Source: JBEKHT01 sp049511715
GTDB taxonomy: Bacteria > Chloroflexota > Anaerolineae > Anaerolineales > RBG-16-64-43
NCBI GenBank assembly: GCA_049511715.1
Contig: JBEKXU010000015.1
Coordinates: 1 to 64,000 of the forward strand
DNA: 64,000 bases
Reading direction: 5' to 3'
Both the position numbers and the translations under genes were made by a program. Positions 43,287-53,900 of this stretch are shown here, piece by piece. Position 1 is the stretch's first letter. Every line of letters begins with the position of its first letter. Below the pieces are notes generated by a model. It searched no databases. It was given only the letters and a program-made list of their open reading frames with translations, and was not told the origin of the DNA.

Positions 43287-44384
43287 CTAACTCTCCCTTT
43301 CGGGATCGAACCCGGGGGAGAGCACGCGCAACAGCTTGCCTCCCAGCGTGCAAACCCCCGCTCCCAGGGCCGAGTCGGCCCGGACCGCCTCCTCCAGGCC
43401 TAAACGAGCGATCTCCTGGATGTACGGGGTGGCCACCGCGTTGAGCGCATGGGTCGCCGTGCGGGCCACGACTCCCGGCATGTTGGGGACGCAGTAGTGA
43501 ATGACGTTTTCTGCTTCGAAAGTGGGCCGGTCGTGCGAGGTGGGCCGCGAGGTCTCGACACAGCCCCCTTGGTCGATGCTGAGATCCAGGATGACCGACC
43601 GGGGTTTCATTGAGCGCACCATCTCCCGCGTCACCACGATGGGGGCGCGCTCTCCAGGAACCAGCACGGCGCCCAGCAGAACATCCACGTAGCGGCACGT
43701 GCGCGCAATGTTGACCGGCGTGGAGTGGAGGGTGACCAACCGTCCTGGGAAAAGGCTGTCGATCTCTTCCAGTCTCATCGGGTTCTGATCCAGAACGGTG
43801 AGGTGGGCGCCCAGCCCCAGGAAGGCGCGGGACGCGCTGCGCCCTACGGCCCCCGCTCCCAGGATTCCCACCTCGGCCGGTGGAACACCCGGCAGGCCCC
43901 CAAGGAGAATGCCCTTTCCTCCTCGGTCGTTCTGCAACAGGGTGGCCGCGACTTGGGCCGCCATGCGTCCCCCAATCTCGCTCATCGCGTTGAGGACCGG
44001 GAGCCGGCCATCCGGAAGCTGAATCTGCTCGTAGGCCAAGGCGGTGATTTTGCGGGTCAGAAGGGTCTCCACCTTCTGCGGGCTGGCCACAGCCAGGTTG
44101 AGGAAAGCCAGAATAATCTGCCCTTCTTCCAGCCACTCGAGTTCCTCTTGAAGGGGCCGGGCCACCTTGACCACCAGGTCCCCTCGGCGAAAGGCCTCCT
44201 CGTGAGAAAACACCATGCGCGCTCCCGCCGCCTCGTAGTCCGCGTCGCGGAACCCCGCTCCCAGACCCGCGGAATGTTCCACAATACAGGCGTGGCCCTG
44301 CTGCACCAGAGCCTCGACGCCGAGTGGGGAAAGCCCGACTCGGTATTCGTTGAATCGGACTTCCTTGGGAACCGTGATATTCAT
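43287..44384 (-). CDS. ald: Alanine dehydrogenase
   Basis: A 365-residue NAD-dependent enzyme that interconverts alanine and pyruvate plus ammonia. Motifs: VPKEVRFNEYRVGLSP with the pyruvate-binding arginine, VVKVARPLQEELEWL, the catalytic histidine region, AMSEIGGRMAAQ, the NAD site VGILGAGAVGRSASRAFLGLGA, and YCVPNMPGVVARTATHAL. The ATG at 44384 has a near-perfect AAGGAGGGG ribosome site. A 161-base gap separates it from argF. With pyk downstream it ties pyruvate and ammonia together. Confidence 0.93.
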   Translation of the reverse strand: MNITVPKEVRFNEYRVGLSPLGVEALVQQGHACIVEHSAGLGAGFRDADYEAAGARMVFSHEEAFRRGDLVVKVARPLQEELEWLEEGQIILAFLNLAVASPQKVETLLTRKITALAYEQIQLPDGRLPVLNAMSEIGGRMAAQVAATLLQNDRGGKGILLGGLPGVPPAEVGILGAGAVGRSASRAFLGLGAHLTVLDQNPMRLEEIDSLFPGRLVTLHSTPVNIARTCRYVDVLLGAVLVPGERAPIVVTREMVRSMKPRSVILDLSIDQGGCVETSRPTSHDRPTFEAENVIHYCVPNMPGVVARTATHALNAVATPYIQEIARLGLEEAVRADSALGAGVCTLGGKLLRVLSPGFDPERES

Positions 44385-44519
44385 TGCCCCTCCTTGCCTT
44401 TCCCGACGCCAGCTCCTCGGCACCTGGAACTCTCGCGGTCCCCCCCTCGTGCCGCTCTGCCCATCGGCACACCGCATTCTCCCGGCTTGCTGGGAGGAAT
44501 CTCTCCGGCGGAAACCGAG

Positions 44520-44540
44520 GGCCGCTTGGCCGATGCGGCC
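44520..44540. repeat. Inverted repeat downstream of argF
   Basis: GGCCGC at 44520-44525 and GCGGCC at 44535-44540 flank a nine-base loop, just after the argF stop on the minus strand. No T-run follows, so it could be a transcript-stabilising hairpin rather than an intrinsic terminator, or chance in G+C-rich DNA. Confidence 0.3.
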
Positions 44541-44545
44541 GGGCT

Positions 44546-45472
44546 CTAGCTCCCTTCGCTTAAGAGGGTCGCCAGGATCGCCTTCTGCGCGTGCATTCGA
44601 TTCTCCGCTTGCTGGAAGAGAACCGAATGAGGACCGTCCGCAACCTCGTCCGTGATCTCCTGACCACGGTGGGCGGGCAGGCAGTGCATCACAATCACAT
44701 CCTTGTCGGCCTGGGCAACCAGGGCGGCATTCACCTGATAGGGCGGGAAGACCTCTTGACGCGCCTCGGCCTGCGATTCCTGGCCCATGCTGGCCCAGGT
44801 GTCGGTGTAGATGACGCTCGCTCCCTGCACGGCCATGCTTGGGTCACGGAACAGGTCGATCTGTGCTCCGCTTTCCTGTGCAAATTCCCTCGCGCGCTCA
44901 ACGACCGGCGAGGGAATTTCATAGCCCGGCGGGGAGGCCGCGCTGAAGCGCGCGCCCAGCTTGGCGCAAATCTGAAGCAGGGAAGTGGCCACGTTATTGC
45001 CGTCCCCCACGTAGGCGACCCGGATCCCGGCCAGGGACCCAAAACATTCGCCGATGGTGAGGGCATCCGACAGGGCTTGGCAGGGATGGCTGGAGTCCGA
45101 AAGACCGTTGATGACCGGCACGCGCGAGAACTTGGCCAGCTCAACGATTACATCATGGACGAACACCCGCGCCATGATGCCCTGGACATAGCCTGAAAGA
45201 ACGCGGCTGACGTCGGCAGTCGACTCGCGCTGACCGAGCCCGACCTCGCTCGGGGAAAGATACAGCGCATCGCCCCCCAGCTGCCTCATGGCCATGTCAA
45301 AGGACACTCGCGTGCGAAGGCTGGGTTTCTGGAACAACATTCCCAGAACTTTGCCTCGGAGAAGCGGGCGGTTTCCCCCTCGACGCCACTCCCTCTTGAG
45401 CTGGATCGCCACGTCCAGCAGAGATGTCAGTTCCGCGGAAGAGTAGTCCTCAATGTCCAGGAAATGTCTCAT
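44546..45472 (-). CDS. argF: Ornithine carbamoyltransferase
   Basis: A 308-residue enzyme that joins carbamoyl phosphate and ornithine to make citrulline, or runs in reverse in arginine fermentation. The carbamoyl-phosphate site reads [10 protein letters not shown] (the more usual STRTR has become SLRTR), followed by [17 protein letters not shown] and the ornithine-loop motif [11 protein letters not shown]. Whether it serves synthesis or degradation cannot be told: no arginine deiminase or carbamate kinase is adjacent. It is the first gene of the minus-strand run with ald, the CoA-transferase gene and pyk. Confidence 0.93.
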   Translation of the reverse strand: MRHFLDIEDYSSAELTSLLDVAIQLKREWRRGGNRPLLRGKVLGMLFQKPSLRTRVSFDMAMRQLGGDALYLSPSEVGLGQRESTADVSRVLSGYVQGIMARVFVHDVIVELAKFSRVPVINGLSDSSHPCQALSDALTIGECFGSLAGIRVAYVGDGNNVATSLLQICAKLGARFSAASPPGYEIPSPVVERAREFAQESGAQIDLFRDPSMAVQGASVIYTDTWASMGQESQAEARQEVFPPYQVNAALVAQADKDVIVMHCLPAHRGQEITDEVADGPHSVLFQQAENRMHAQKAILATLLSEGS

Positions 45473-45514
45473 ACCGGTCTTTCCTGAGGTGAAGAATGGG
45501 GTGGATCCCGGGCC

Positions 45515-45520
45515 AGTATA
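45515..45520 (-). promoter_or_regulatory. Possible -10 box for argF
   Basis: Read on the minus strand the sequence is TATACT within GCTATGCTATACTGG, 42 bases before the argF start. No convincing -35 box lies at the right distance, so this is a weak candidate. A similar TATACT on the plus strand at 45690-45695 may serve mutS. Confidence 0.3.
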
Positions 45521-45760
45521 GCATAGCGAATTCTGCCGCTTCGCCGATCCAGAGCCCGGGGCTGGCCCCGGGACGAGCGCTCGGCCGCCGCAGTCCCCTC
45601 CTGCGACCTGAGCCGTGGGCGAGCAGGGGACTGGCGAGGGCGGGATCCTTCTCTTGCGGCCAGAGGCAGAAGCTCCTGACCGGGCGGGTTATACTCATGA
45701 GCAAGGCTTCCCTTTCCGGAGCAGGACGCTGGTCGCAGGGAGCCTTCGCCCGGGGACGCC

Positions 45761-48328
45761 ATGCCCGACGACCTCTCACCGATTCGTCGCCAGTATCTGG
45801 ATGTGAAGAAGCGCTATCCCGACGCGGTTGTGTTCTTTCGGCTCGGCGACTTCTATGAGACGTTCGACGCCGATGCCGAGATGGCCTCGCGGGAACTCGA
45901 CATTGTGCTCACCTCGCGCAACGTGGCCAAGGGAGTCCGTGTGCCCATGGCCGGGATCCCCTTTCACGCCGCCGAAGGGTATGTCGCCAGGCTCCTCCAG
46001 CATGGCCACCATGTGGCCATCTGCGAGCAGGTCGGCGATTCGGTCAAGGGGCTGATGCCTCGCGAAGTTGTAAGGGTCATCACCCCGGGGACCATTGTGG
46101 AGCCCGGGATGCTCGCCCCGCGGTCCAACAACTACTTGGCGGCGGGTGTTGTGCAGGGGGAGCGGGTCGGGGTCGCATATGCTGACATCACGACCGGAGA
46201 GTTCCGCGCGGCCCAGTTCGAGGCGCCCGACCCGCTCGAGGCCCTGCGGAATGAACTGGTCAGGGTCAACCCCTCCGAGACTCTCTTGGTGGAAGGGCTG
46301 GAGCTCGCTGAGGACACCGTGGGCCGGATTACGCGGTTGCCCGCTTGGCGTTTCGAACTGGGGCGGTGCGAGCAGACTTTGTGCGACCACTTCGGGGCCG
46401 CGCGCCTGGAAGGATTGGGTTTGGGTCAGGAGAAATTGGCGGCGCGGGCCGCCGCCGGGATCCTGCAATATCTTCGTGAGACGCAAGCCCAATCCCTTCC
46501 TTTGCTTAGCGATCTGGCCGTGTACCAGCTTTCGGATTTCATGACCCTGGACGCAGCCACGCGTCGCGGCTTGGAGTTGGACCAGACCCTGCGCTCCGGC
46601 GAGGTCCAGGGTTCGCTTCTGGGCGTCCTGGACCACACGATTACCTCCATGGGTTCGCGGTTGCTGCGGCACTGGCTGCAACAACCACTGCTGGATCTTG
46701 CGGCCATCCACGGACGCCAGGAGTTGGTCGCGGCGTTCCTAGAGAATGGGCTCGCCCGGGCGGTTTTCCGCAAGGAACTCGGCGGCCTGGCCGACCTGGA
46801 ACGGCTGGCCAGCCGGGTCCTGTCAGGACATGCGACACCCCGGGATGTCGCTACCCTGCGCTCCTCCCTGCAGAATCTCCCCGGTGCGTTGGAGGCGGCT
46901 GCCCGGGCCACGATCCATCCGGCCCCAAGCCTGCCGGAGATAGATTCCTGCGCGGACCTTCGCTCTCTCCTGGAGGGCGCTATCGCCGATGATCCTCCGG
47001 CCTTGCTCAGCCAGACCGGGGTGATCCGCCCGGGATTCTCCGCGGAGCTGGACGAGACGATTGACGGTGCCCGCGTGGCCCGGGAATGGATCGCGGATCT
47101 GGAAAAGACGGAAAGGGACCGAACGGGGATCCGTAGCCTGAAGGTCGGCTACAACAAGATCTTTGGCTACTATATCGAGGTGACTCGAACGCACGCGAAC
47201 TTGGTTCCAGCAGAGTATATCCGCAAGCAAACCTTGGTCAATGCGGAGCGCTACATCACTCCGGAGATGAAGGATTACGAGACGACGATTCTGAATGCGG
47301 AAGGCCAGATCCGTGAAATTGAATCCCGCCTCTTCCGGCAAGTCTGCGAGCAGATTGGCGCCCAGGCCCAGCGCCTCCTGGCTACCGCCCGTTCGCTGGC
47401 GGAGCTGGATGTCCTCTCGACGTTTGCGGAAAACGCCGCTCGTCTCGGCTATGTCCGTCCAGAAGTCGTGGCAGAGGAGGAGTTGGTCATCCGCGGGGGT
47501 CGTCACCCGGTCGTGGAGCAGTTCCTTTCCGCTGGTCAGTTTGTCCCCAACGACGCGGTCCTGGAGCCCGGCGAGCGCATCCGCGTGATCACTGGTCCGA
47601 ACATGTCAGGGAAAAGCACGTACCTGCGCCAGGTGGCATTGATTTGCCTCATGGCACAAATGGGATCGTTTGTTCCGGCCGCCTCGGCCCGCATCAGCCT
47701 CGTGGACAGGATCTTCGCGCGCATTGGCGCTCAAGACGAGTTGCATGCCGGCCAGTCCACTTTCATGACCGAAATGGTCGAAACGGCTCATATCCTTCAC
47801 CATGCCACCCGGGACAGCCTCCTCATTTTCGATGAGGTGGGTCGGGGGACCTCTACCTACGACGGGGTTTCCATCGCCTGGGCGGTGATCGAGTTCATCC
47901 ACAACCATCCTCGCCTGCAGTGCCGCACGCTGTTCGCCACTCACTATCATGAGCTCATTCGCCTGGCCGACCTCCTCCCGATGGTGAGAAACTACAACGT
48001 TTCGGTCGTGGAGGAGGGGGGCAAAGTGGTCTTCCTGCACCGCATCGTTCCAGGGGGCTCGGATCGGTCATACGGCATACATGTTGCCCAGCTGGCGGGC
48101 ATGCCGCGACCGGTCATAGGGAGAGCGGAGGAAATTCTGCAGGACCTCGAGTCGAATTCCGGCGCCGGGAAGAGGGGGCCCGAGGAATTGCTCCAGCTTC
48201 CCCTCCTGCCTGATAGCGATCCCCTCCTTCAGGAACTGCGCAGCCTGGATATCAGCGCGATGACGCCCCTGGACGCCCTGACGAAACTGTTTGAGTGGCA
48301 AGAACGGTTTGCCGCGCACCAATCCTAG
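45761..48328 (+). CDS. mutS: DNA mismatch repair protein MutS
   Basis: An 855-residue MutS1 protein of normal length. The mismatch-reading motif appears as GDFYETF (Phe-x-Glu) near residue 29, followed by the connector, lever, clamp and ATPase domains. The Walker A is ITGPNMSGKSTYLRQ, then FIFDEVGRGTSTYDG-like LLIFDEVGRGTSTYDG, and the C-terminal ATHYHELIRLADLLP signature and helix-turn-helix segment SYGIHVAQLAGMPRPVIGRAEEIL. It recognises mismatches and starts repair. It diverges from argF across 288 bases; mutL is not in the window. Confidence 0.96.
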   Translation: MPDDLSPIRRQYLDVKKRYPDAVVFFRLGDFYETFDADAEMASRELDIVLTSRNVAKGVRVPMAGIPFHAAEGYVARLLQHGHHVAICEQVGDSVKGLMPREVVRVITPGTIVEPGMLAPRSNNYLAAGVVQGERVGVAYADITTGEFRAAQFEAPDPLEALRNELVRVNPSETLLVEGLELAEDTVGRITRLPAWRFELGRCEQTLCDHFGAARLEGLGLGQEKLAARAAAGILQYLRETQAQSLPLLSDLAVYQLSDFMTLDAATRRGLELDQTLRSGEVQGSLLGVLDHTITSMGSRLLRHWLQQPLLDLAAIHGRQELVAAFLENGLARAVFRKELGGLADLERLASRVLSGHATPRDVATLRSSLQNLPGALEAAARATIHPAPSLPEIDSCADLRSLLEGAIADDPPALLSQTGVIRPGFSAELDETIDGARVAREWIADLEKTERDRTGIRSLKVGYNKIFGYYIEVTRTHANLVPAEYIRKQTLVNAERYITPEMKDYETTILNAEGQIREIESRLFRQVCEQIGAQAQRLLATARSLAELDVLSTFAENAARLGYVRPEVVAEEELVIRGGRHPVVEQFLSAGQFVPNDAVLEPGERIRVITGPNMSGKSTYLRQVALICLMAQMGSFVPAASARISLVDRIFARIGAQDELHAGQSTFMTEMVETAHILHHATRDSLLIFDEVGRGTSTYDGVSIAWAVIEFIHNHPRLQCRTLFATHYHELIRLADLLPMVRNYNVSVVEEGGKVVFLHRIVPGGSDRSYGIHVAQLAGMPRPVIGRAEEILQDLESNSGAGKRGPEELLQLPLLPDSDPLLQELRSLDISAMTPLDALTKLFEWQERFAAHQS

Positions 48329-49530
48329 CCCCCTGGAAGAGCAATTCGCCCAGCAGGACCCGGCACCTCGATGGCACTGGAAGGCGGCTCTGTCACGGGC
48401 ACTGAGAAAGGCCTTGCCCCGGGTCCACCTGGGGCTACCTCGTCACCCAAAGGTCCCATTGGGCGGCCTCAGGAAGGGCGAGGCGTTGGGAATTCGGCCG
48501 TCGTTCCCATGCGGAACCTCGGCGGCGCACCCTCTCACCCCATTGGGCTCGGCGAGAATAGGCTTCCCGCCTCCCTCCAACGCCATCGAGGAGATTGGCC
48601 GCGGGCCGCGCGCAGAGACTCGGGTCGCCGACGCCCCAGAAGTGCTTTGCCAGTGATGCGGCGCCTGCCAAGGCTGATCGTGGTCCACTTGCCTGACCGT
48701 GGCGCCGCCAGGCCTCGAACGGGGGCCGTGAGATCATGGAGGGGCAAGATCTTGGCGGCCAGCCATTTTCCTCGAATCGGGGTACCAATGGAAATTGATT
48801 GGAAATGATATTCGGCAATTCTCCGGTCGATTCCCTCGTCGGTAAGGTTGACCGTCGGAAGCTAAGTACAAGGTGATCGGGTCAGCAGGTTGGTCCTCTT
48901 CTTGGGTCGCTCCCCTCAACTGGTCGCGTGCAGACCGGGTGAGTCCAGACCGCCGCTGTCGGCAGGAGGGTGATCTTACTCCCGACTGACCGCCTCTGGA
49001 TTTGTTTTATCGCAATTGGTCAATTTATTTTTCTTCGATGGATCACGCAGTTTCTGGCTGTGGTGGGATGTCCCGGGGGAACATTCCGTGACGCCGATGG
49101 TCATCTGATCCGATGACGAATATCGATCCAAGGCGTGAATAGTGCCACTCTGTTCCTGGGCTTGAGCCAGGTATCGTAAAACTGGGATTATTAGGAGGGA
49201 ACAAGTCAACGTGGTCGACCGAGAGCCGAGCTTCCACCGGATGGGTGGGCATCGACGTCGCGCGTTGGACCCCCATCCCTTCGGTCGCTGGGTCCCGGGC
49301 TTCCCAACAGTGGCGAACCGGCCGGAGGTGCGCGGGCGACCCACTGAAGGGTTGACCTCTTCATACTCCCGGTGCGGAAGCCGTGGTCGATCCGGACCGT
49401 GACTCGGAGCGGGGTAGGGTGATGAAACGATCCGCGAGGAGGGACCGGGAACGGCTCCGGACCAGAAGCATGCTCTGGCAAAGCAGCGGTGGTTTTTTCC
49501 GCGCTTCTCAAGATGTGTCCGAGGTGCAGC
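48329..49530. other. Long stretch without a recognisable gene, upstream of the Hdr supercluster
   Basis: About 1.2 kb with only chance-like frames. The part 48990-49200 is clearly more A+T-rich. It holds a weak promoter pair: TTGAGC at 49162-49167 and GATTAT at 49186-49191 with an 18-base spacer, followed at once by AGGAGG at 49193-49198. The 63-codon frame from GTG 49211 after that site has no recognisable features. The promoter of the supercluster probably lies in this stretch. Confidence 0.45.
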
Positions 49531-50055
49531 GTGGACTTTGCGTTCCGGGATGAAATTCAGAAATTATCGGGGCAAGATCTTGGGGCTTGCTATCACTGCC
49601 ACAAGTGCACCGCAGGGTGCCCCATGGCGGCGTCGATGCAATACGGCCCCGCATGGATTATCCGCCAGGTTGCGCTGGGAGAAGCCTCCGAAGCTCTGGC
49701 GAACAAGGATATCTGGCTCTGCTCAGGGTGCTACACCTGCGCGACGCGTTGCCCCAATGACATCGACGCGTCCGCCGTGATGGACGCGCTGCGACAGACC
49801 GCTCTCCAGCGGGGGATACCCTCGATGGAGAGGGATGCTCTTCTCTTCAACCGCCTCTTTCTGGGCGTGGTCGAAAGACTGGGAAAGTCCCACGAGGCGC
49901 TGACGCTCGGCCTCTTTAAGGTCCTTTCTCACACGCCCCTCTATCAGGACATGGGAGCGGGGGCCGGGTTGTTCCTGCGAGGCAAAGTTCCTTTGCTCCC
50001 GGAGCGACCCGAGGGAGTTTCAGAAATCAAGCAGATCTTTCGAGGGAGTCTCTAG
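49531..50055 (+). CDS. hdrC: Heterodisulfide-reductase subunit C-like iron-sulfur protein
   Basis: A 174-residue protein beginning with FRDEIQKLSGQDLGACYHCHKC. Two [4Fe-4S] motifs are complete: CYHCHKCTAGCPM and CSGCYTCATRCPN, with the canonical HdrC spacing. The C-terminal ~90 residues are helical and lack further cysteines. HdrC passes electrons between HdrA and HdrB. I chose GTG at 49531, which follows GAGGTG at four bases; ATG at 49513 would add MCPRCS. It abuts hdrB directly, and together with the next gene forms the standard HdrBC pair. Confidence 0.87.
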   Translation: MDFAFRDEIQKLSGQDLGACYHCHKCTAGCPMAASMQYGPAWIIRQVALGEASEALANKDIWLCSGCYTCATRCPNDIDASAVMDALRQTALQRGIPSMERDALLFNRLFLGVVERLGKSHEALTLGLFKVLSHTPLYQDMGAGAGLFLRGKVPLLPERPEGVSEIKQIFRGSL

Positions 50056-50907
50056 GTGAGTTATTCTTTCTATCCCGGATGCAGCCTCCACTCGACGGGC
50101 ATCGAGTATCGGGATTCCACGACCGCAAGTTTCGCCCGCCTCGGGCTGGAGCTCGAGGAGCTGCCCGAATGGAACTGCTGCGGAGCTTCTTCTGCTCACT
50201 TCTTCAGCCACACCTTGGCGATAACTCTACCGGCCCGCAACCTGCGGATTGCCCAGAAGGCGGGCAAGGACCTGGCGGTTGCCTGTGCGGCCTGCTACAA
50301 CCGGTTGCGGGCAGCCGACCGGGCCATGCGCCTGGACCCGCAGATGCGCGCGAAGGTCGAGAACGTGGTCGGCTTCACCTACGATCACCCGGTGCGAATC
50401 CGCCCTACCTTGGCCGTCCTGGCCGAAGATCTGGGTTGGGAGAAGGTCAGCGCCCAGATCAAGCAACCGCTCCGCGGGCTGAAGGTGGTTTCCTACTACG
50501 GCTGCCTGCTGGTGCGTCCCCCGGATATCTCGGGGTTTGACGACCCCGACAATCCTCAAGTGATGCCGGGCCTGTTGGGGGCCCTGGGGGCCGAGGTGAT
50601 GCCCTGGTCGAACGCGACGGACTGCTGCGGAGCGGGACTGTCGCTGAGCCGGTCTGACGTGGTGCGTGGGCTGGTGGGCCGCTTGGCGGACCGTTGCCTG
50701 GAGGCGGGGGCCCAGGCCTTTGTCACGGCCTGCCCCTTGTGCCAGGTCAACCTGGAAATGCGGCAGCCGCAGGCCGAGAAGGTTCCCAGCTTCTATTTCA
50801 CAGAGCTTCTCGGGCTGGCCTTGGGCCTCCCCGAGGCGCAGGGCTGGTGGGGGAAGCACCTCATTGACCCTCGACCGTTACTGCGGTCGCTCTCGCTTGC
50901 CCAATAG
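50056..50907 (+). CDS. hdrB: Heterodisulfide-reductase subunit B-like protein with two CCG domains
   Basis: A 283-residue protein with both cysteine sets that in methanogen HdrB hold two noncubane [4Fe-4S] clusters: C9, C41-C42, C77/C80 and C150, C190-C191, C226/C229. The spacing is close to the family pattern C-x31/39-CC-x34/36-CxxC, so both clusters should form. HdrB is the disulfide-reducing subunit; this organism lacks any sign of CoM/CoB metabolism in the window, so the real substrate is probably a different disulfide, or the subunit is an electron relay. Start GTG 50056 is directly after the hdrC stop. Confidence 0.9.
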   Translation: MSYSFYPGCSLHSTGIEYRDSTTASFARLGLELEELPEWNCCGASSAHFFSHTLAITLPARNLRIAQKAGKDLAVACAACYNRLRAADRAMRLDPQMRAKVENVVGFTYDHPVRIRPTLAVLAEDLGWEKVSAQIKQPLRGLKVVSYYGCLLVRPPDISGFDDPDNPQVMPGLLGALGAEVMPWSNATDCCGAGLSLSRSDVVRGLVGRLADRCLEAGAQAFVTACPLCQVNLEMRQPQAEKVPSFYFTELLGLALGLPEAQGWWGKHLIDPRPLLRSLSLAQ

Positions 50908-50918
50908 GTAAAGGGGAT

Positions 50919-53900
50919 ATGCCTACTGAACCCTCAAGTCCCTCAAACGGCAAGAACGTGGTCGGCTCTGCGCTGGTGGTAGGGGCCGGAATCGCCGGGA
51001 TGCAGGCCTCGCTCGATCTGGCGGAGGCGGGGATCAAGGTCTACCTGCTGGACCGCTCCCCGGCGGTCGGCGGGACCATGGCGCAGCTCGACAAGACTTT
51101 CCCCACAAACGATTGTGCGATGTGTATCATGTCCCCCAAGCTGGTGGAGGTCGGCCGGCATCTCAATATTGAGCTGCGGATGGGGTCCGAGGTCCAGGGG
51201 ATCGAGGGGGAACCGGGGGACCTGAGGGTCACCATCAAGCAGCATCCCCGCTATGTGGATCTGCAGAAATGCACCGGCTGCGGCGATTGCGCCAATGCCT
51301 GCCCGATCAGCCTGGCGGATGAGTTCAACGGCGGCCTGTCCGTGCGCAAGGCGATCTACAAGCCCTATCCGCAGGCGATCCCCAATGCGTTTGCGATTGA
51401 GAAGAGGGGGACCGCACCCTGTCGGGATGCCTGCCCCATTCATCAGCGCGCCCAAGGCTACATTGCGCTGGTGGCGGAGGGGCGCTTCGCCGATGCCTAT
51501 CGGACCGTGGCCGAGGACAATCCATTCCCTTCCATCTGCGGTCGGGTCTGCAACCACCGCTGTGAGGAGGCATGCAACCGAGGCCTGGTCGACGATCCCG
51601 TCAATGTAATGGCCCTCAAGCGATTTGTCGCCGACTGGGCCCAGGAACATCCCGAGGAGATCCGCGAGGCGCTCTCCCGTGGGGTCGCCGAGGGGGCGAA
51701 AGGGGAGGTTGGGGGGCCGCTGGCGGGGAAGCGGGTGGCCATCGTGGGATCGGGCCCTGCCGGGCTGACCTGCGCGGACGATCTCTCCCGGCAAGGATGC
51801 GAGGTCACCGTCTACGAGGCCCTGTCGGTTCCTGGAGGGATGATGCGGGTGGGCATCCCTTCCTACCGGCTTCCCGCTGAGGTCATCCAGGAGGAAATTG
51901 AGCGCGTCCTTTCGCGGGGGGTGCGCCTGGAGTTGAACCATCGCGTCGAGGACGCTGCCTCCCTCCTGAGGGATCATGACGCAGTGTTCATCGCCATCGG
52001 GGCCCACCGCGGGGTGAAGCTGCCGATCCCCGGAAATGACTTGCCCCAGGTGCATTTGGCTACCGAGTTCTTGAGAGAGGTGCGCCTGGAGGAACCCGCG
52101 GCTCAGGCCGCCCAAGCCGTGCGGGGCCGGAGGGTGCTGGTCCTGGGGGGCGGAAACGTGGCCATCGACACGGCCATGACCGCCGTCCGGCTGGGAGCCT
52201 CCTGGGTCGGAATGACCTGCCTGGAGAGCCGCGAAAAGATGCCCGCCCATGATTGGGAGGTGCGCGACGCCCAGGATGAGGGAATTGAGGTCTTCCCCTC
52301 CCGCACGTTCCTGGAAGTCACGAACGAGCAGGGAAACGTCAGCGGGGTGCGGACCCGGCAGGTCTTGTTCCGCGGGTTTGTCGACGGGCGGCCGGACTTC
52401 GACGAAATCCCCGATAGCGAGGAGATCCTGTCCGCGGATGTGGTCATCTTCGCCATTGGCCAACGCCCGGCGGAAGAGGGCGTTCAGGCGGTCAACCGGC
52501 AGCGGAATGGGCGCGTGGTGGCGGATGCCGCGACGCTCCAGACCAGCCTGCCCGGCGTATTCGCTGGCGGGGACGCGGTTACGGGCACCACGTTCATTGT
52601 CGATGCGATTGCTGCGGGCCACCAGGCGGCGCGATCCATGGCGGCGTATCTGCGGGGCGAGGAGTTGCGATCCGACCGGAAGGAAGCCCCGGTGGCCAAA
52701 CTCGAACCGCAGGCGGCGCAGGAGCGGCTGCAGGCGGTCGCCGCCTCGAATCGGCCGCGACATGAGTCGCGCAAGAGGGAGGCCGCCGAAAGGCGCCTGG
52801 ATTTCGTTGAGGTTTCACGGGGATTCAGTGAAGCGGAAGCGCGCGCGGAAGCGATGCGATGCCTGCGCTGCGGAGTCTGCTCCGAATGCAACCAGTGCGT
52901 GTTTGTCTGCCGGGCGGGCGCCATTTTCCATGGGGACACGGAGAAGACCGAAATCCTGAACGTAGGCGCGGTCTTGCTCGCGCCGGGACTGGAGCCGATG
53001 CCCGGAGAAATCCGGCCGGAATACGGCTACGGCCGCTACCCCAACGTGGTCACCAGTCTGCAATTCGAGCGGATGCTCTCCGCTTCCGGCCCCTTCCTGG
53101 GTGAGGTTCGCCGGCCCTCGGATGGCAAGCATCCTCGGCGCGTGGCCTGGATCCAGTGCGTGGGCTCGCGGGACTGCGGCGGGGAAGGGCGCTCGGGGGG
53201 GCCGGCCTCGTACTGCTCTTCGGTCTGCTGCATGTACGCGACCAAAGAGGCCGTGATCGCCCGCGAACATGACAAGAACATTGAGCCGACGATTTTCTAT
53301 ATCGACATCCGCTCCTTCGGCAAGGGCTTCGAACCGTACATCGACCGGGCGAAGAACGAGCAGGGAGTCCGCTATGTGCGCTGCATGGTCTCCGCGGTTC
53401 AAGAAGTCCCCGGCAGCCACAACCTGCGGCTCACCTTTGTCAGCTACGAGGGGGACACGGCCCGGCGGCCGGTCCCGCACGAGGAAGAGTTCGACCTCGT
53501 TGTGCTCTCGGTGGGGTTGAGGCCCTCTCAGGCGACCCTGGACTTGTCGCGCCGCTTGAACCTGGAAATGGAGCCGACGGGATTTGCGAAGGTGGGGCGC
53601 TATCATCCCGCGCAGACCTCCCGGCCCGGCGTGTTTGTGGCCGGATCGTTTTCGGAACCCAAGGACATTCCGGAGTCGGTGATTGAAGCCTCCTGCGCGG
53701 CTGCGCAGATTTCGGGGCTGCTCGCGCCCGCTCGAGGGACGCAGACCCGGGTCCCGGACTACCCTCCCGAACGAGACGTGGCCGACGAACCGGAGCGGGT
53801 GGGAGTCTTTATTTGCCACTGCGGAATCAACATCGGTTCCGTGGTCAACGTGCCAGAAGTAGTCCAGTACGCGCAGCATCTTCCCGGCGTGGTCTACGCG

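Noticed and set aside
41980..44472. An 830-codon open frame on the minus strand covering both the CoA-transferase and the ald region
   Set aside because: Only the part up to 43284 is protein-like; the upstream half reads the alanine dehydrogenase gene out of frame and is low-complexity.
49211..49402. Small frame after AGGAGG at 49193-49198 before the hdr genes
   Set aside because: The spacing from the ribosome-like site to GTG is 12 bases and the 63-residue product has no pattern; treated as chance.
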